A stretch of 38,772 bases of DNA from Jeotgalibacillus terrae (GCF_016908195.1 NZ_JAFBDK010000024.1:1-38772); one strand, 5' to 3'. Positions 9,301 to 16,869 are shown, counted from the stretch's first letter. Translations and numbers: made by a program. The notes: generated from the letters alone by a model not told the origin.

Positions 9301-9568
9301 AGGTAATAGTGAGCTCTTTCTAAATGCAGGATTAAAACTTCAAAATCAAAATTATGTTGAACTGGCCCAGTCTGTAGGTGTAAGTGTCATAGAGGAAAAA
9401 AATAAAAACGGATATTACTTTACTGGTATCTCAAATAATATTGAACTTCCTGGTTTATTTTTAGGACTCTCAGGGATCGGATATCAATTACTAAGGTTGG
9501 CAGAACCGGAAATCGTACCTTCAGTTCTCACTTTAGAAATAAACAATAGTAAAAATATAAAAAATTAA
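6365..9568 (+). CDS. cylM: CylM-like class II lanthipeptide synthetase (LanM)
   Basis: A 1067-residue LanM. The N-terminal ~650 residues form the dehydratase, with a kinase-like fold that phosphorylates and eliminates Ser/Thr of the precursor. Characteristic segments are IYKPKSLSL, RGTDFHSENLIAHGEYPILIDLE (key His, Asn, Asp and Glu) and RPTQYYGDF. The C-terminal third is a LanC-like cyclase with GGLSHGNSGI (active-site His) and zinc ligands C929 (TSWCHGATG), C975 and H976 (SLCHGDLG). It installs (methyl)lanthionines in both upstream precursors, since no second LanM is present. Two-peptide lantibiotics such as lichenicidin use two LanMs, while cytolysin uses one, which supports the cytolysin comparison. 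Start ATG follows AAAGGCGG. The 173-nt gap from the precursors holds the read-through hairpin. Confidence 0.93.
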   Translation: MNESQTTKELLFSENLYKSLSIDERAKLFSEIDKELTDLEVNGIVDNWKEKALLKDYSLDAKLNTFNLNKQEFAKILFISSKENWHKDLNFSIDHKPEWMNEIDKAFKLNRENLIDDSEDLNLSFAYRPFLLWARVELEEYFNNNDSLSKLVDWKSLLPSLMHNLALGLTQIGARTFVLEMHVCKKMNELKGDSSEERLNSFLKDKLLDPDYLEFVYSEYPVLARVLMIRTKFFINNSIEALERFSKDWNTLDDEFHLQGKLLSEISAELGDSHQQGKSVMKFKFNSKLEIIYKPKSLSLANNFGNLLEWFNHKGFSPDLKSYNIIHGKNYAWEEKIEYVSCSSVEEIKNYYKRLGGLLAILYIVRGTDFHSENLIAHGEYPILIDLETLFHPSSTVSFEPSAEIVAKEKIHNSVLGTALLPHLSFRSRDGKGIDLSGVSSTDKEMPIPILQIENYGNDNMRFVRKTITTKESDQNVPKINEEVVNAEDYSQEIVEGFETLCKIVINNKSELLSEDGIISKFKDDIIRIIIRPTQYYGDFISESSHPDYLTDWLERDKLLDRLWFTSLDNRTIPLEIKDIINNDIPMFFSTTNSLNLLSSTGEKVLDFYNKSSYQIVLERIKNLDSISMNEQSNWIKSSLLSNKKEEPYTIKKKSQFSENELTDNNLFINEAEKIGDKLLEQAILGKKNDATWISLDTNYYGQWHVSSLENGLYNGVGGIALFLTYLSKITKKDVYNDLANKAVESILNTPAYSSDFFSAFFGKASDIYVLSNFMSLNGENDRIREVIKSRINLIHENISKNDHYDLLGGSAGIIQVLLNAHEQINSTEALLAAKKYGEHLLENKTNLSNGVGWLDNTSKTCLGGLSHGNSGIAWSLLRLHKMTGEEKFLETALQALNYDRSLYNKNAENWEDLRLDSIKNQPYSTSWCHGATGIGLSRLEYLDYLKKDQLLTNEIDQAITTTEKYGMGRSHSLCHGDLGNSELFLNAGLKLQNQNYVELAQSVGVSVIEEKNKNGYYFTGISNNIELPGLFLGLSGIGYQLLRLAEPEIVPSVLTLEINNSKNIKN

Positions 9569-9780
9569 ATATCTTTCCTATACCCTTTTCTTTAAAACGA
9601 TAGATGAGAGAAGTTTGCTTTTCAGCTATTAAATCGCTCTAGTAAAGAAAAGGAATTTATAAATGGGTTGGTACCAGCAAGCACATGAATAAAAAAGGCT
9701 ACCGATGAAGAGTCTGTATATGAAAGCTCAGTGTATAATCCCAAATTTAATTCTGTTTATACTTTGAGAACGAAAAGTTA

Positions 9781-9817
9781 AAAAAGGCAGCCTCTAAACT
9801 TCAGAGGCTGCCTTTTT
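9781..9817. terminator. Strong bidirectional terminator after cylM and the resolvase
   Basis: Arms 9781-9795 and 9803-9817 are perfectly complementary (15 bp including the A/T tails) with a 7-nt loop and T-runs on both strands. It overlaps the last codon of the resolvase gene and ends the cytolysin-like unit 210 bp after cylM. Confidence 0.85.
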
Positions 9818-10363
9818 TTCTTGATTTATTCTCCTATACAATGTTGCTGGAGAAATTCCAGTTGCTTCTTGTATATCTTTAACTGTCATTCTTTTTGAAT
9901 GATACATAGCAATGGCTTGATTTAATTTCTGTTGATTTACTTTTGGTCTCCCGCCTTTCCTTCCTCTTGCACGTGCGGCCTTCAGGCCGGCTGTTGTTCT
10001 TTCGCGAATGATATCTCTTTCAAACTCAGCCAATACTGATAACATTCCAAACATCGCTTTACCTGCAGCTGTTCCGGTATCAATATTATCCTGAATGCTT
10101 ACAAACTCTACATCTTTCTCTCGAAGCAATTCAGCAATCTCGATTAACCTTTTGGTGGATCTCGCTAGTCGATCTAATTTGTATACAACAAATTTATCTC
10201 CAGATCGAGACATTTTAATTGCTTGAAGTAATTCTGGGCGATCATCTTTTGCCCCAGATAATTTCTCCTGGAAAATCTCTTCGCAACCAAACTCTTTTAA
10301 AGCATCTAGCTGTAAGTTTAATGACTGGTCAACTGTACTTACTCGAGCATAACCAATAATCAT
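9794..10363 (-). CDS. Serine site-specific recombinase (resolvase)
   Basis: A 189-residue resolvase/invertase of the Tn3/Tn1546 type. The N-terminal catalytic domain starts MIIGYARVSTVDQSLNLQ with the nucleophile Ser in RVST. The Arg-rich motif YKLDRLARSTKRL and the long E-helix ending AEFERDIIRERT follow, then the basic linker ARARGRKGGRPK and a C-terminal HTH (VKDIQEATGISPATLYRRI). It is full length. Such enzymes resolve plasmid multimers or transposon cointegrates. It separates the cytolysin cassette from the restriction genes and may be left over from the element that brought one of them. The only other Tn3-like trace is the remnant near 31 kb. Start ATG is preceded by GAAAGGA. Confidence 0.9.
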   Translation of the reverse strand: MIIGYARVSTVDQSLNLQLDALKEFGCEEIFQEKLSGAKDDRPELLQAIKMSRSGDKFVVYKLDRLARSTKRLIEIAELLREKDVEFVSIQDNIDTGTAAGKAMFGMLSVLAEFERDIIRERTTAGLKAARARGRKGGRPKVNQQKLNQAIAMYHSKRMTVKDIQEATGISPATLYRRINQEKKAASEV

Positions 10364-10398
10364 AAAATCTTTCCTTTCGAATCCAATTGTCAGATTAA

Positions 10399-10520
10399 TT
10401 ATATCAAAAACATACGTTTAAGAAATGTAGTTTTTGATATAAGTTTTGAAATAAAAAAGATATAAAAAAGAAGAAGATTTTTATCTTCTTCTTGATCCTC
10501 TCAAAAACCATCGTTTTTGA
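10399..10520. promoter_or_regulatory. Candidate resolvase recombination/operator sites
   Basis: The half-site TCAAAAAC occurs as an inverted pair at 10399-10442 (perfect 13-bp arms, TTATATCAAAAAC) and again as TCAAAAAC-catc-GTTTTTGA at 10501-10520. Two spaced palindromes with the same half-site directly upstream of a serine resolvase resemble subsites of a res site. No crossover point can be assigned. Confidence 0.4.
10468..10493 (-). terminator. Terminator of the 529-residue nuclease gene
   Basis: Perfect 11-bp arms AAGAAGAAGAT/ATCTTCTTCTT with a 4-nt loop. Read on the - strand it is followed by a T-rich run and lies 55 bp past the nuclease stop codon. Confidence 0.75.
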
Positions 10521-10547
10521 TTGGCTAAAAATTTTAGAATTTACACA

Positions 10548-12137
10548 TTATACAACCTTTTTATTTTTAGTATGATCGCTAAAAAATTCTTTAAGTACTC
10601 GCTTATGTTCGGTATATTGAGACTTGTTAGAAAAAATTTTCATTAAGGCTTCGCGATCGTAAAAAACAGATGATGGGAAATTATAGTCCTCAAGTATCTT
10701 TCTCATCTTTTTACCATTATTTCTCGCCTCTAAGTATTGAATAGCTTCTGTAGAAAAGTTTGCTGAAGTAATAAATACTGGAATGACCGCTTTTTGGGTT
10801 CTATTTTTAATAATATTACATGTACGTTCAAAAAACTTTTTTACGGAATCTTTATCTTCTTCAGTATTTCCAAGCTGAACTTCAATTCCTTTATTATAAC
10901 CTTTGACTTCACAAGCAATTATATAATCTCCGGTAGTCACAACAATATCGCATTCACATTTTTTATCTGAACCTGGAGCCTCATATTTTACGCCGATCTG
11001 AGGTCTTAGACCATACTCATTAAAAATAGAGGCTATTAAAAAATTAAATACATACCCTTTCAATGACCCGAATTTACCATCTTGTTCAGTCTCATTGGAG
11101 TTTTCTAAAATTTTAACAAGTGCAACAGGGTCCACATTGTAGGGGTCCACCTCTTGTATTGCCTTCAAAGCTTCAACCATTTTGGTTCCAAAGACATCCT
11201 TAAGCATCATAACCATAATTCCTCTAGCTCTTGCTAATTCTAAAGCATCTTTTTCTATGGTATTAACAAAACAAATAGGAATGATCTTAAAATTATTATC
11301 GTTCCTAATTGGACCGTACAGATTACTGACACGATTAATTAGACCTGTTATATCATGTCTTTTTGCTTCTCTGTGCAAAATTGATTCTATGATTACTGGG
11401 GAACCAGCCTTCTCAACGGCGGGATTATATAACTCATCTTTATTATTTGTTCTATAAAGTCCCCATAAATAACAATAACTAACAGCATCGCAATAGAATC
11501 CGTTATACCCTTTTTCATAATCTTCCATACCAGTAACGAAAGATGAATTCCAGCCAACAAAGTTCATTCTCTCTAGCCAGTTGAGCAGATCCTTAGTAAA
11601 CTCCTGATTATATGATAGGTCTCGAACTCTTTTGTACATTTCCTCAGTTGAAGCATCCACAGAAGGGATCCACTCTTGTTTAGCGATCACTACCGGAATA
11701 CCATTAAAATCAGTTAACGGTTCTACCATTTTTAAATTCAGAAGGTCATTAAAAATATCTCTAGCTGTTTTGCGTTCTGATTTTGATGAATCTACTACAC
11801 CAGCTGATATTTTAGCAAATTCAGACCAGAATAAAAATCCTTGCTCTTCAACTAATGCCTGGTATAACCTATGCAAAGTCTCTGCATGATTAGGGAAAAT
11901 ACCTTTTAGCTTACTCTTTAAGTTTTGTTTAGGTAAAAAGTATAAGACTTGCTTATGTTGAAATTTAACTGGATCAGTACTATAGAAAGCTTTTTTATTT
12001 TTTAATCGTAGAATTATCTGTCGGGCGTTATTAGAAGTTACACCAGTTTTTTCTACTAAAAATTTATTCAATTCACTTCCAAGTAATGGTCCTTTGGTTT
12101 TTAATATATTCACACAAATTTTTTCATAATCAGGCAT
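10548..12137 (-). CDS. wHTH plus PD-(D/E)xK nuclease, putative defence protein
   Basis: A 529-residue protein I cannot name. Residues 1-70 and about 80-155 look like two winged-helix domains. Residues ~365-520 carry a clear restriction-type nuclease core: D397 in KKCECDIVVTTGDYIIACEVKGY and E410-x-K412, followed by PVFITSANFSTEA, typical of Mrr-like folds. Residues ~205-315 look like a second, degenerate copy (CDAVSY, SPVIIESILHREAK, KIIPICFVNTIEKDA) without the ExK lysine. The gene lies downstream of the methyltransferase on the same strand, but each has its own terminator, so it is probably a separate unit. It could be an extra nuclease of the restriction system or an independent anti-phage effector. 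Start ATG follows GGGGAGGA. Confidence 0.7.
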   Translation of the reverse strand: MPDYEKICVNILKTKGPLLGSELNKFLVEKTGVTSNNARQIILRLKNKKAFYSTDPVKFQHKQVLYFLPKQNLKSKLKGIFPNHAETLHRLYQALVEEQGFLFWSEFAKISAGVVDSSKSERKTARDIFNDLLNLKMVEPLTDFNGIPVVIAKQEWIPSVDASTEEMYKRVRDLSYNQEFTKDLLNWLERMNFVGWNSSFVTGMEDYEKGYNGFYCDAVSYCYLWGLYRTNNKDELYNPAVEKAGSPVIIESILHREAKRHDITGLINRVSNLYGPIRNDNNFKIIPICFVNTIEKDALELARARGIMVMMLKDVFGTKMVEALKAIQEVDPYNVDPVALVKILENSNETEQDGKFGSLKGYVFNFLIASIFNEYGLRPQIGVKYEAPGSDKKCECDIVVTTGDYIIACEVKGYNKGIEVQLGNTEEDKDSVKKFFERTCNIIKNRTQKAVIPVFITSANFSTEAIQYLEARNNGKKMRKILEDYNFPSSVFYDREALMKIFSNKSQYTEHKRVLKEFFSDHTKNKKVV

Positions 12138-12315
12138 TTTATCCTCCCCTTTTTCAGATGTAACACTATGCTTATTATACTTAAAATATTAATTAAACAG
12201 TCATGAAATAAAAAAACGATTTAGCCTTGTTGTATAGCGTTTTATCACATCAAAATTAGGGGATGAGTGTGTAACGGGAGAGAATTAAGATTGAAATAAC
12301 GTCGTTAAATTTAAA

Positions 12316-12338
12316 AAGGACTTCATTAAGAAGCCCTT
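12316..12338 (-). terminator. Terminator of the C5 methyltransferase gene
   Basis: On the - strand AAGGGCTTC pairs with GAAGTCCTT across a 5-nt loop (one mismatch) and is followed by TTTTTAAATTT. It lies just past the methyltransferase stop. Confidence 0.7.
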
Positions 12339-12342
12339 AAAA

Positions 12343-13524
12343 TTATCTCACTAATTCTTTTTCATACTTATTTTGTTCTGGATCTAAAGTGAATTCATTA
12401 CCATTGTAATAAGCTTTTAAGAAGTCAGCTATTGGTTGAGAAATTGCTTTCGCCAATAAACAAGGAACTGCATTGCCAATCTGCTTGTAGATAGAACCAA
12501 GGCTGCCTTTCCAGATGTAATCAGCTGGGAAGGTCTGTATTAAGCTACATTCAATTGCAGATAATCGTCGATGTTCAGATGTTTCAGGTAGGATCCATTC
12601 GTCAGTGCCCAACTTAATCATAGGTTCTCCACTTGGATGTAATGGTGCGTGACGACCACTTGCTTGAATTGTAAAGCTCGTTTCATTCCAAGCGCGTTTA
12701 CGGTTACGACTTAGAAAACGGGAAGAAAAACCACTCTCATAAATCTCCCCAACTTCATTTGGTTTCAAATGCCCAATTGCATCTTTCAACGTGACATAGG
12801 GTTTGTCAGTGTCGAAGCCATCTCCATGTGTAGGATATGGGAGTTTATATTTAAACTCTTTACTAATGTCTTGACGAACTCCAATAATAAAGACCCGTTC
12901 CCTGTCTTGAGGCACACCATAACTCTTAGCGTTAACTAAGTGGTAAGTTACTTCATAACCCTGATTTCTGAAATCCTCTACCATTGCTTCGATAATCCTT
13001 CCGCCACCCATAGTGACCATTCCTTTAACGTTTTCAGCAATAAAAAACTTAGGATTAGACGTACGTAACGCTCGTACAAATTCTCGGTAAAGGAAGTTTC
13101 GTTCATCGGTTATAAGTCGATTACCAGCTAAAGAAAATCCCTGGCATGGGTATCCCCCAACAACCACATCAGCTTTAGGGAAAGATTTTACATTTCGTAC
13201 ATCCCCGCGTTCTACATAGGTATCAGGGTGATTAACCATATATGTTTCACAGGCATCCTTATCTATCTCATTCGCCCATATTGTCTTAAATCCAGCCATT
13301 TCCAATCCAGTATCAAGGCCCCCAGCACCAGCAAATAATGAAACCACTGAAAACGGCAGTGATTCTTGCACGGACCTATTTATGTATTCGCTATAACCAA
13401 TATTAAGTAAGTCCAATATAGCATCTGATAATGATCGATTTTCTTTTTCAGCTAATAATTCGATTTTATTAAGAAGTTCTCTATGTTTAGCTTGTGATAA
13501 AGAGATAAGTTGAGTTTTTTTCAA
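12343..13524 (-). CDS. DNA (cytosine-5-)-methyltransferase with RHH-like N-terminus
   Basis: A complete C5 methyltransferase. It has motif I (VVSLFAGAGGLDTG), motif IV with the catalytic Cys (GGYPCQGFSLAGNR), motif VI (FIAENVKGM), motif VIII (QDRERVFIIGVR) and motif X (IGNAVPCLLAKAI), with the target-recognition region between VIII and IX. Before motif I sits a ~55-residue extension whose pattern (a strand LISLS, helix KHRELLNKIELLAEKENR, helix SLSDAILDLLNIGYSEYI) looks like a ribbon-helix-helix DNA-binding domain. The frame opens at 13548, but the TTG at 13524 follows GAGGGTG at the right distance, so I start there (393 residues). It protects host DNA from the upstream nuclease. Its N-terminal domain and the palindrome over its promoter suggest self-repression. 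Target sequence unknown. Confidence 0.9.
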   Translation of the reverse strand: MKKTQLISLSQAKHRELLNKIELLAEKENRSLSDAILDLLNIGYSEYINRSVQESLPFSVVSLFAGAGGLDTGLEMAGFKTIWANEIDKDACETYMVNHPDTYVERGDVRNVKSFPKADVVVGGYPCQGFSLAGNRLITDERNFLYREFVRALRTSNPKFFIAENVKGMVTMGGGRIIEAMVEDFRNQGYEVTYHLVNAKSYGVPQDRERVFIIGVRQDISKEFKYKLPYPTHGDGFDTDKPYVTLKDAIGHLKPNEVGEIYESGFSSRFLSRNRKRAWNETSFTIQASGRHAPLHPSGEPMIKLGTDEWILPETSEHRRLSAIECSLIQTFPADYIWKGSLGSIYKQIGNAVPCLLAKAISQPIADFLKAYYNGNEFTLDPEQNKYEKELVR

Positions 13525-13540
13525 TTTAAACACCCTCATT

Positions 13541-13594
13541 TGGTACATTTATTTTATATAATATAAATGTACCAATAAATAAAAGAATGTCAAC
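13541..13594 (-). promoter_or_regulatory. Methyltransferase promoter with overlapping palindromic operator
   Basis: On the - strand TTGACA (13589-13594) and TACATT (13566-13571) are separated by 17 bp. A perfect inverted repeat, TGGTACATTTAT at 13541-13552 and its complement at 13563-13574, covers the -10 and the transcription start. Binding there would block transcription. The RHH-like N-terminus of the methyltransferase is the obvious candidate ligand. Confidence 0.65.
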
Positions 13595-13603
13595 ATTTAA
13601 GCT

Positions 13604-14257
13604 TTAATTTCCGAGCAATCGATGTCGATAAACATAAAAAATAAACTCTTCACCCTGGAGATTGACTCTTGTTACTGTAGTATCTATTTCAAGGTTGCTA
13701 CTAAAATCAGAAGCGTTAGGGAATTTTGATATAAAAGAAATGCCAGGTGCTGTTCGAACAGGACTCGGGAATGAGTACATCTTTCTATGACGGACTACAC
13801 CATCTCCATAATCCCCGAAACCGGTTTCTTGCGCATTTAAATGGCTGAACGCTTTTTCTCTATCGTGATTAAAAAAATCTCCGTCACAAATAGTAAAGTC
13901 TTGTAGATATCCAAAATCTCTGTCAGTACTATAGCGAGCAACTGCATAATAACATTCTCCAGAGATATCACCATGACTAAAACCGCCACAAGGAATGGTA
14001 GAGTTAAACTGAATTTGTGAATTTGTTTTCAGTGATTTCAATTCAACCCCTACCCCATCGACAATTAAGTCAGGATGCGCATTTGCTCCAAGTTTTTGAA
14101 TAGTGTAGGTTTCTAAACCATCTTCAAACCAATCACTGAACTTTTCAGCATTGCCTTTAATATAAATATTAGGGTTTCGATGCCTTACTAGTTGGTTACA
14201 CTTCATTTCAAAAATTTCTGTTGCTATCCTTAATCCATGTTCTTCGGTTGTATTCAT
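13604..14257 (-). CDS. Type II restriction endonuclease (PD-(D/E)xK)
   Basis: A 217-residue protein with the nuclease motif AHPDLIVDGVGVELKSLKT, that is D63 with E72-x-K74, in the usual spacing. I do not recognise its specificity. It lies directly upstream of the C5 methyltransferase on the same strand (80 nt to the TTG start), and the pair has the size and layout of a type II restriction-modification system. The endonuclease would cut unmethylated incoming DNA in the cytoplasm. The methyltransferase has its own promoter in the gap, so the two can be timed separately during establishment. Start ATG follows GGAGGT. The REase identity rests on the motif plus the neighbour. Confidence 0.75.
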   Translation of the reverse strand: MNTTEEHGLRIATEIFEMKCNQLVRHRNPNIYIKGNAEKFSDWFEDGLETYTIQKLGANAHPDLIVDGVGVELKSLKTNSQIQFNSTIPCGGFSHGDISGECYYAVARYSTDRDFGYLQDFTICDGDFFNHDREKAFSHLNAQETGFGDYGDGVVRHRKMYSFPSPVRTAPGISFISKFPNASDFSSNLEIDTTVTRVNLQGEEFIFYVYRHRLLGN

Positions 14258-14566
14258 TTACTTACCTCCAGATAAAGCGTCCCTTACTATTATAAATTTT
14301 CTTTAATCCTTAAAATATATAAATAGTTTTGCGAAATCACTGGCCGTTTTAAAATTCTAATCTTATACTTTTTATAGAGCAGAAAAGAGACAGACCAAGT
14401 ATCTTGATCCATCCCTTCTTACTCAATCTCTCCATAAGCTTGAGTATATTATTCTCAAATGGAACTAAAATTTACTTATATATATTATGAACCATTTGTA
14501 GTTATCTGTGAAGGATGAGTCGGGTTTATCTTAGTCTCTCTTTGTGTTTGTGGAAGGGGATTATTC
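14258..14566. other. Gap upstream of the restriction gene, no gene seen
   Basis: About 310 bp of AT-rich DNA with no supportable reading frame. It should contain the leftward promoter of the restriction gene and a rightward promoter for the small frame that follows. No convincing -35/-10 pair was found. Confidence 0.4.
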
Positions 14567-14659
14567 ATGAACGTGGAGGTTAAAGTTAACATTAAAATTG
14601 ATTTTAAAATCATAGTAGCAATATTTTTTCACGTTTTCTTGATAACTTCTAATCTATAA
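14567..14659 (+). CDS. Possible 30-residue hydrophobic peptide
   Basis: A short frame beginning MNVEVKVNIKIDF and continuing with a hydrophobic stretch (IIVAIFFHVFLIT) long enough for one membrane helix. AAGGGGA lies 7 nt before the ATG, and a hairpin with a T-run starts 11 nt after the stop. The compact ribosome site, peptide and terminator layout resembles small toxin or leader genes, but I know no matching family. It is squeezed between the restriction and OLD genes. Confidence 0.35.
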   Translation: MNVEVKVNIKIDFKIIVAIFFHVFLITSNL

Positions 14660-14670
14660 AAGTTTTTAGT

Positions 14671-14719
14671 AAGCGATATTCACGAGCTATTAAATGCGCA
14701 GTGAAGTATCGCTTTTTAT
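14671..14719 (+). terminator. Hairpin and T-run after the 30-residue frame
   Basis: AAGCGATATTCAC at 14671-14683 pairs with GTGAAGTATCGCTT at 14701-14714 (one bulged base). The loop is 17 nt and a run of five T ends the structure. It would insulate the OLD-family gene from upstream transcription. Confidence 0.6.
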
Positions 14720-14848
14720 ACGGAAATTTTCTTCGATAAGATGCTAAAAAAAACTTAATATGATCGGAATATACTTATTGAAATTTCTGATTTTAAGTAT
14801 CCACATTATAGTTTTAATGTAATAATATACATATAAAGGAGGTTGACC

Positions 14849-16762
14849 ATGAAAATAAAAGAATTTACTATTAAGAACTACAAGAATGTCGGAATTGATG
14901 AAGTTTGTACAATTAAGTTTCCAAATAAATCTGATGGACACTCAGATATGCTCACAATAATTGGGGAAAATAACGTAGGTAAATCTAGTGTGTTAGAAGC
15001 ATTAAGAATGTTTTTTCCTTATGAAAAGCCACATTGTCCAAGTTTAGACAGATTTCCTAAAAAAGTTGAGCCTAATTCTCTTAATGAAGAAGAACATATG
15101 GAAATTTGCGTAACATTTCATGAATTTAATGAACAAGATTTAATGAAGAATGAGATAAGCAGATATATTTATAATGATGAGTTAAAAATAAAACGTACCT
15201 GGAATGCTCCAAACTTAAATGATAAGGACGTACCATACTTTGCCTACATTCAAAAAGCTTATATTCATGAGCTAGAGGATGTTAGAACATGGAACAGTGC
15301 TGCATTTAGAGGTGTTTCAGATGAATTGAAACTCATCTATGATCAGTTCTGTGTAGATCAGAGTTTTTCAAATGGGACGATTCCAGCAGGGAAGAAAGAG
15401 GACTTTACTCAATTTATATTTAACCAAGGAGACACACAATTAATTAACTTTTATGATCCTCAATGGATGGCTAATCCCAATGGACTTAGTAGTGTTCTTA
15501 GGTCAATAATGCCTAAAGTAGTTTACATACCTGCCATGAAATTGTTAGAAGATGAAACTAATACATCGAAAGCCAATTCTGCAGCCAAAAACCTTATGTC
15601 ATCCTTAATAGAAAAAAATATGCGAAGCTCAGAAAAATTCGTTGCATTTGAAACTGCAGCATCTGACTTAACAAATGAATTTGTTGGAGTTAATCGCCAT
15701 GAATCTCTTAACGCGCTAGAAGATTCTCTTAACACTAAATTGAACCGTTTAATGGATATTGAAGCAATAGTAAACTTCAGTCCGCCGGTAATCGAAAAAT
15801 TACATGAGAATACAACATTTTCACTTAAGTATAATGATGTGGAGACTACAACAGAAAACCAAGGAAGCGGTGCTCAAAGGCTACTAATATTATCATTACT
15901 AGAGTTAATGTCTGAAGAATTAGATGAGCCTATTGATGAAGGAGCAGATGAGGTATGGCAAAGAAGCTATTTGTTTTTAGTTGAAGAACCTGAGATATAT
16001 TTACATCCTCAATTACAGAGAAAAATGAGAGACTCTCTTTTGAAAATATCTGAATCTCAACTTTCACAAGTTATTTGCACTTCACATTCTGAACATTTTA
16101 TTGATTTAGCAGACCGTCATCAAGGAGTTGTTATAGCAAAACGTTGTAATTCTACCGGCGCTACAAAGTTTTTTCAAGTAGAAGAAGACCTTTATAATGG
16201 AGACAGCGCCTCAGAAAAACGCAATGCCATGCGAATGCTTTTGAATTTTAATTCGACGACTCTAGAGTCTTTTTTTGCAAGAAGAGTGATTCTAGTTGAA
16301 GGAGATTGTGAAATTGCCAGTTTTAAAGCAATTAAAGATGTTCTTATTTCTGAATATCCAGGTAAAAAAGAGGCTATAGAAAATTGTTGTAAAGATATAA
16401 ATATTATTTCTTGTAAAGGAAAACTGACCCAAAGAACATACTGTGAAGTTTTATCTCACTTCGGGATTGAACCCGTACTTATTCACGATCTAGATGGGGA
16501 AGCATATAATTTAGGGAATAACATGAGAATGTTACAATCTATCAACTCCGATGAAACTAGAAGGCTCTATCATAACCCAAACTTTGAGGAACATATTTTT
16601 GGAGAAGCGTGGACAAATGATAAGCCATGGAAAGCAACAAAGCTTATTACCCAAAGTTTTCATCAATATCAAGAGGGTTTACTAAGGTATTTTAACTTTG
16701 TTATAGGTGAAGACGCTGCAGACTCTTTGGGGATTGAATCATTAATTGAGTCAGGAGTATAA
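14849..16762 (+). CDS. OLD-family ATPase-TOPRIM endonuclease
   Basis: A 637-residue protein. The N-terminal ABC-type ATPase starts MKIKEFTIKNYKNVG, with Walker A GENNVGKSS. The late signature NQGSGAQRLLILSLLELM, Walker B FLVEEPEIYLHPQ and H-loop ICTSHSEH follow. The C-terminal TOPRIM nuclease has RRVILVEGDCEIA and the metal-binding pair in VLIHDLDGEA. OLD proteins are DNA nucleases used in anti-phage defence. GajA of Gabija is one, but its helicase partner GajB is absent here, so this is a class 1-like single-gene OLD. A TTG at 14843 is also in frame. ATG 14849 has AAAGGAGG at the better spacing. It is flanked by its own terminators and lies within restriction and AbiE genes. Confidence 0.88.
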   Translation: MKIKEFTIKNYKNVGIDEVCTIKFPNKSDGHSDMLTIIGENNVGKSSVLEALRMFFPYEKPHCPSLDRFPKKVEPNSLNEEEHMEICVTFHEFNEQDLMKNEISRYIYNDELKIKRTWNAPNLNDKDVPYFAYIQKAYIHELEDVRTWNSAAFRGVSDELKLIYDQFCVDQSFSNGTIPAGKKEDFTQFIFNQGDTQLINFYDPQWMANPNGLSSVLRSIMPKVVYIPAMKLLEDETNTSKANSAAKNLMSSLIEKNMRSSEKFVAFETAASDLTNEFVGVNRHESLNALEDSLNTKLNRLMDIEAIVNFSPPVIEKLHENTTFSLKYNDVETTTENQGSGAQRLLILSLLELMSEELDEPIDEGADEVWQRSYLFLVEEPEIYLHPQLQRKMRDSLLKISESQLSQVICTSHSEHFIDLADRHQGVVIAKRCNSTGATKFFQVEEDLYNGDSASEKRNAMRMLLNFNSTTLESFFARRVILVEGDCEIASFKAIKDVLISEYPGKKEAIENCCKDINIISCKGKLTQRTYCEVLSHFGIEPVLIHDLDGEAYNLGNNMRMLQSINSDETRRLYHNPNFEEHIFGEAWTNDKPWKATKLITQSFHQYQEGLLRYFNFVIGEDAADSLGIESLIESGV

Positions 16763-16869
16763 TGGCGTCTGTATTAAAGTTAAGCGTTTGCGATTCTTAG
16801 TAAACGAATGTCCTTATTCTTCCATGATGAATAAACATTTACGTATCATTGAAATTTAATCTACCAATA

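Noticed and set aside
9660..9780. Short frame ending ...NPKFNSVYTLRTKS before the terminator
   Set aside because: It looks protein-like but has no start codon or ribosome site; at most a gene scrap.
14744..14941. 65-residue leftward frame overlapping the OLD start
   Set aside because: No ribosome site, and it covers the promoter and first codons of the OLD gene.
14849..16762. Gabija (GajA/GajB) system
   Set aside because: No UvrD-like helicase gene is adjacent on either side.
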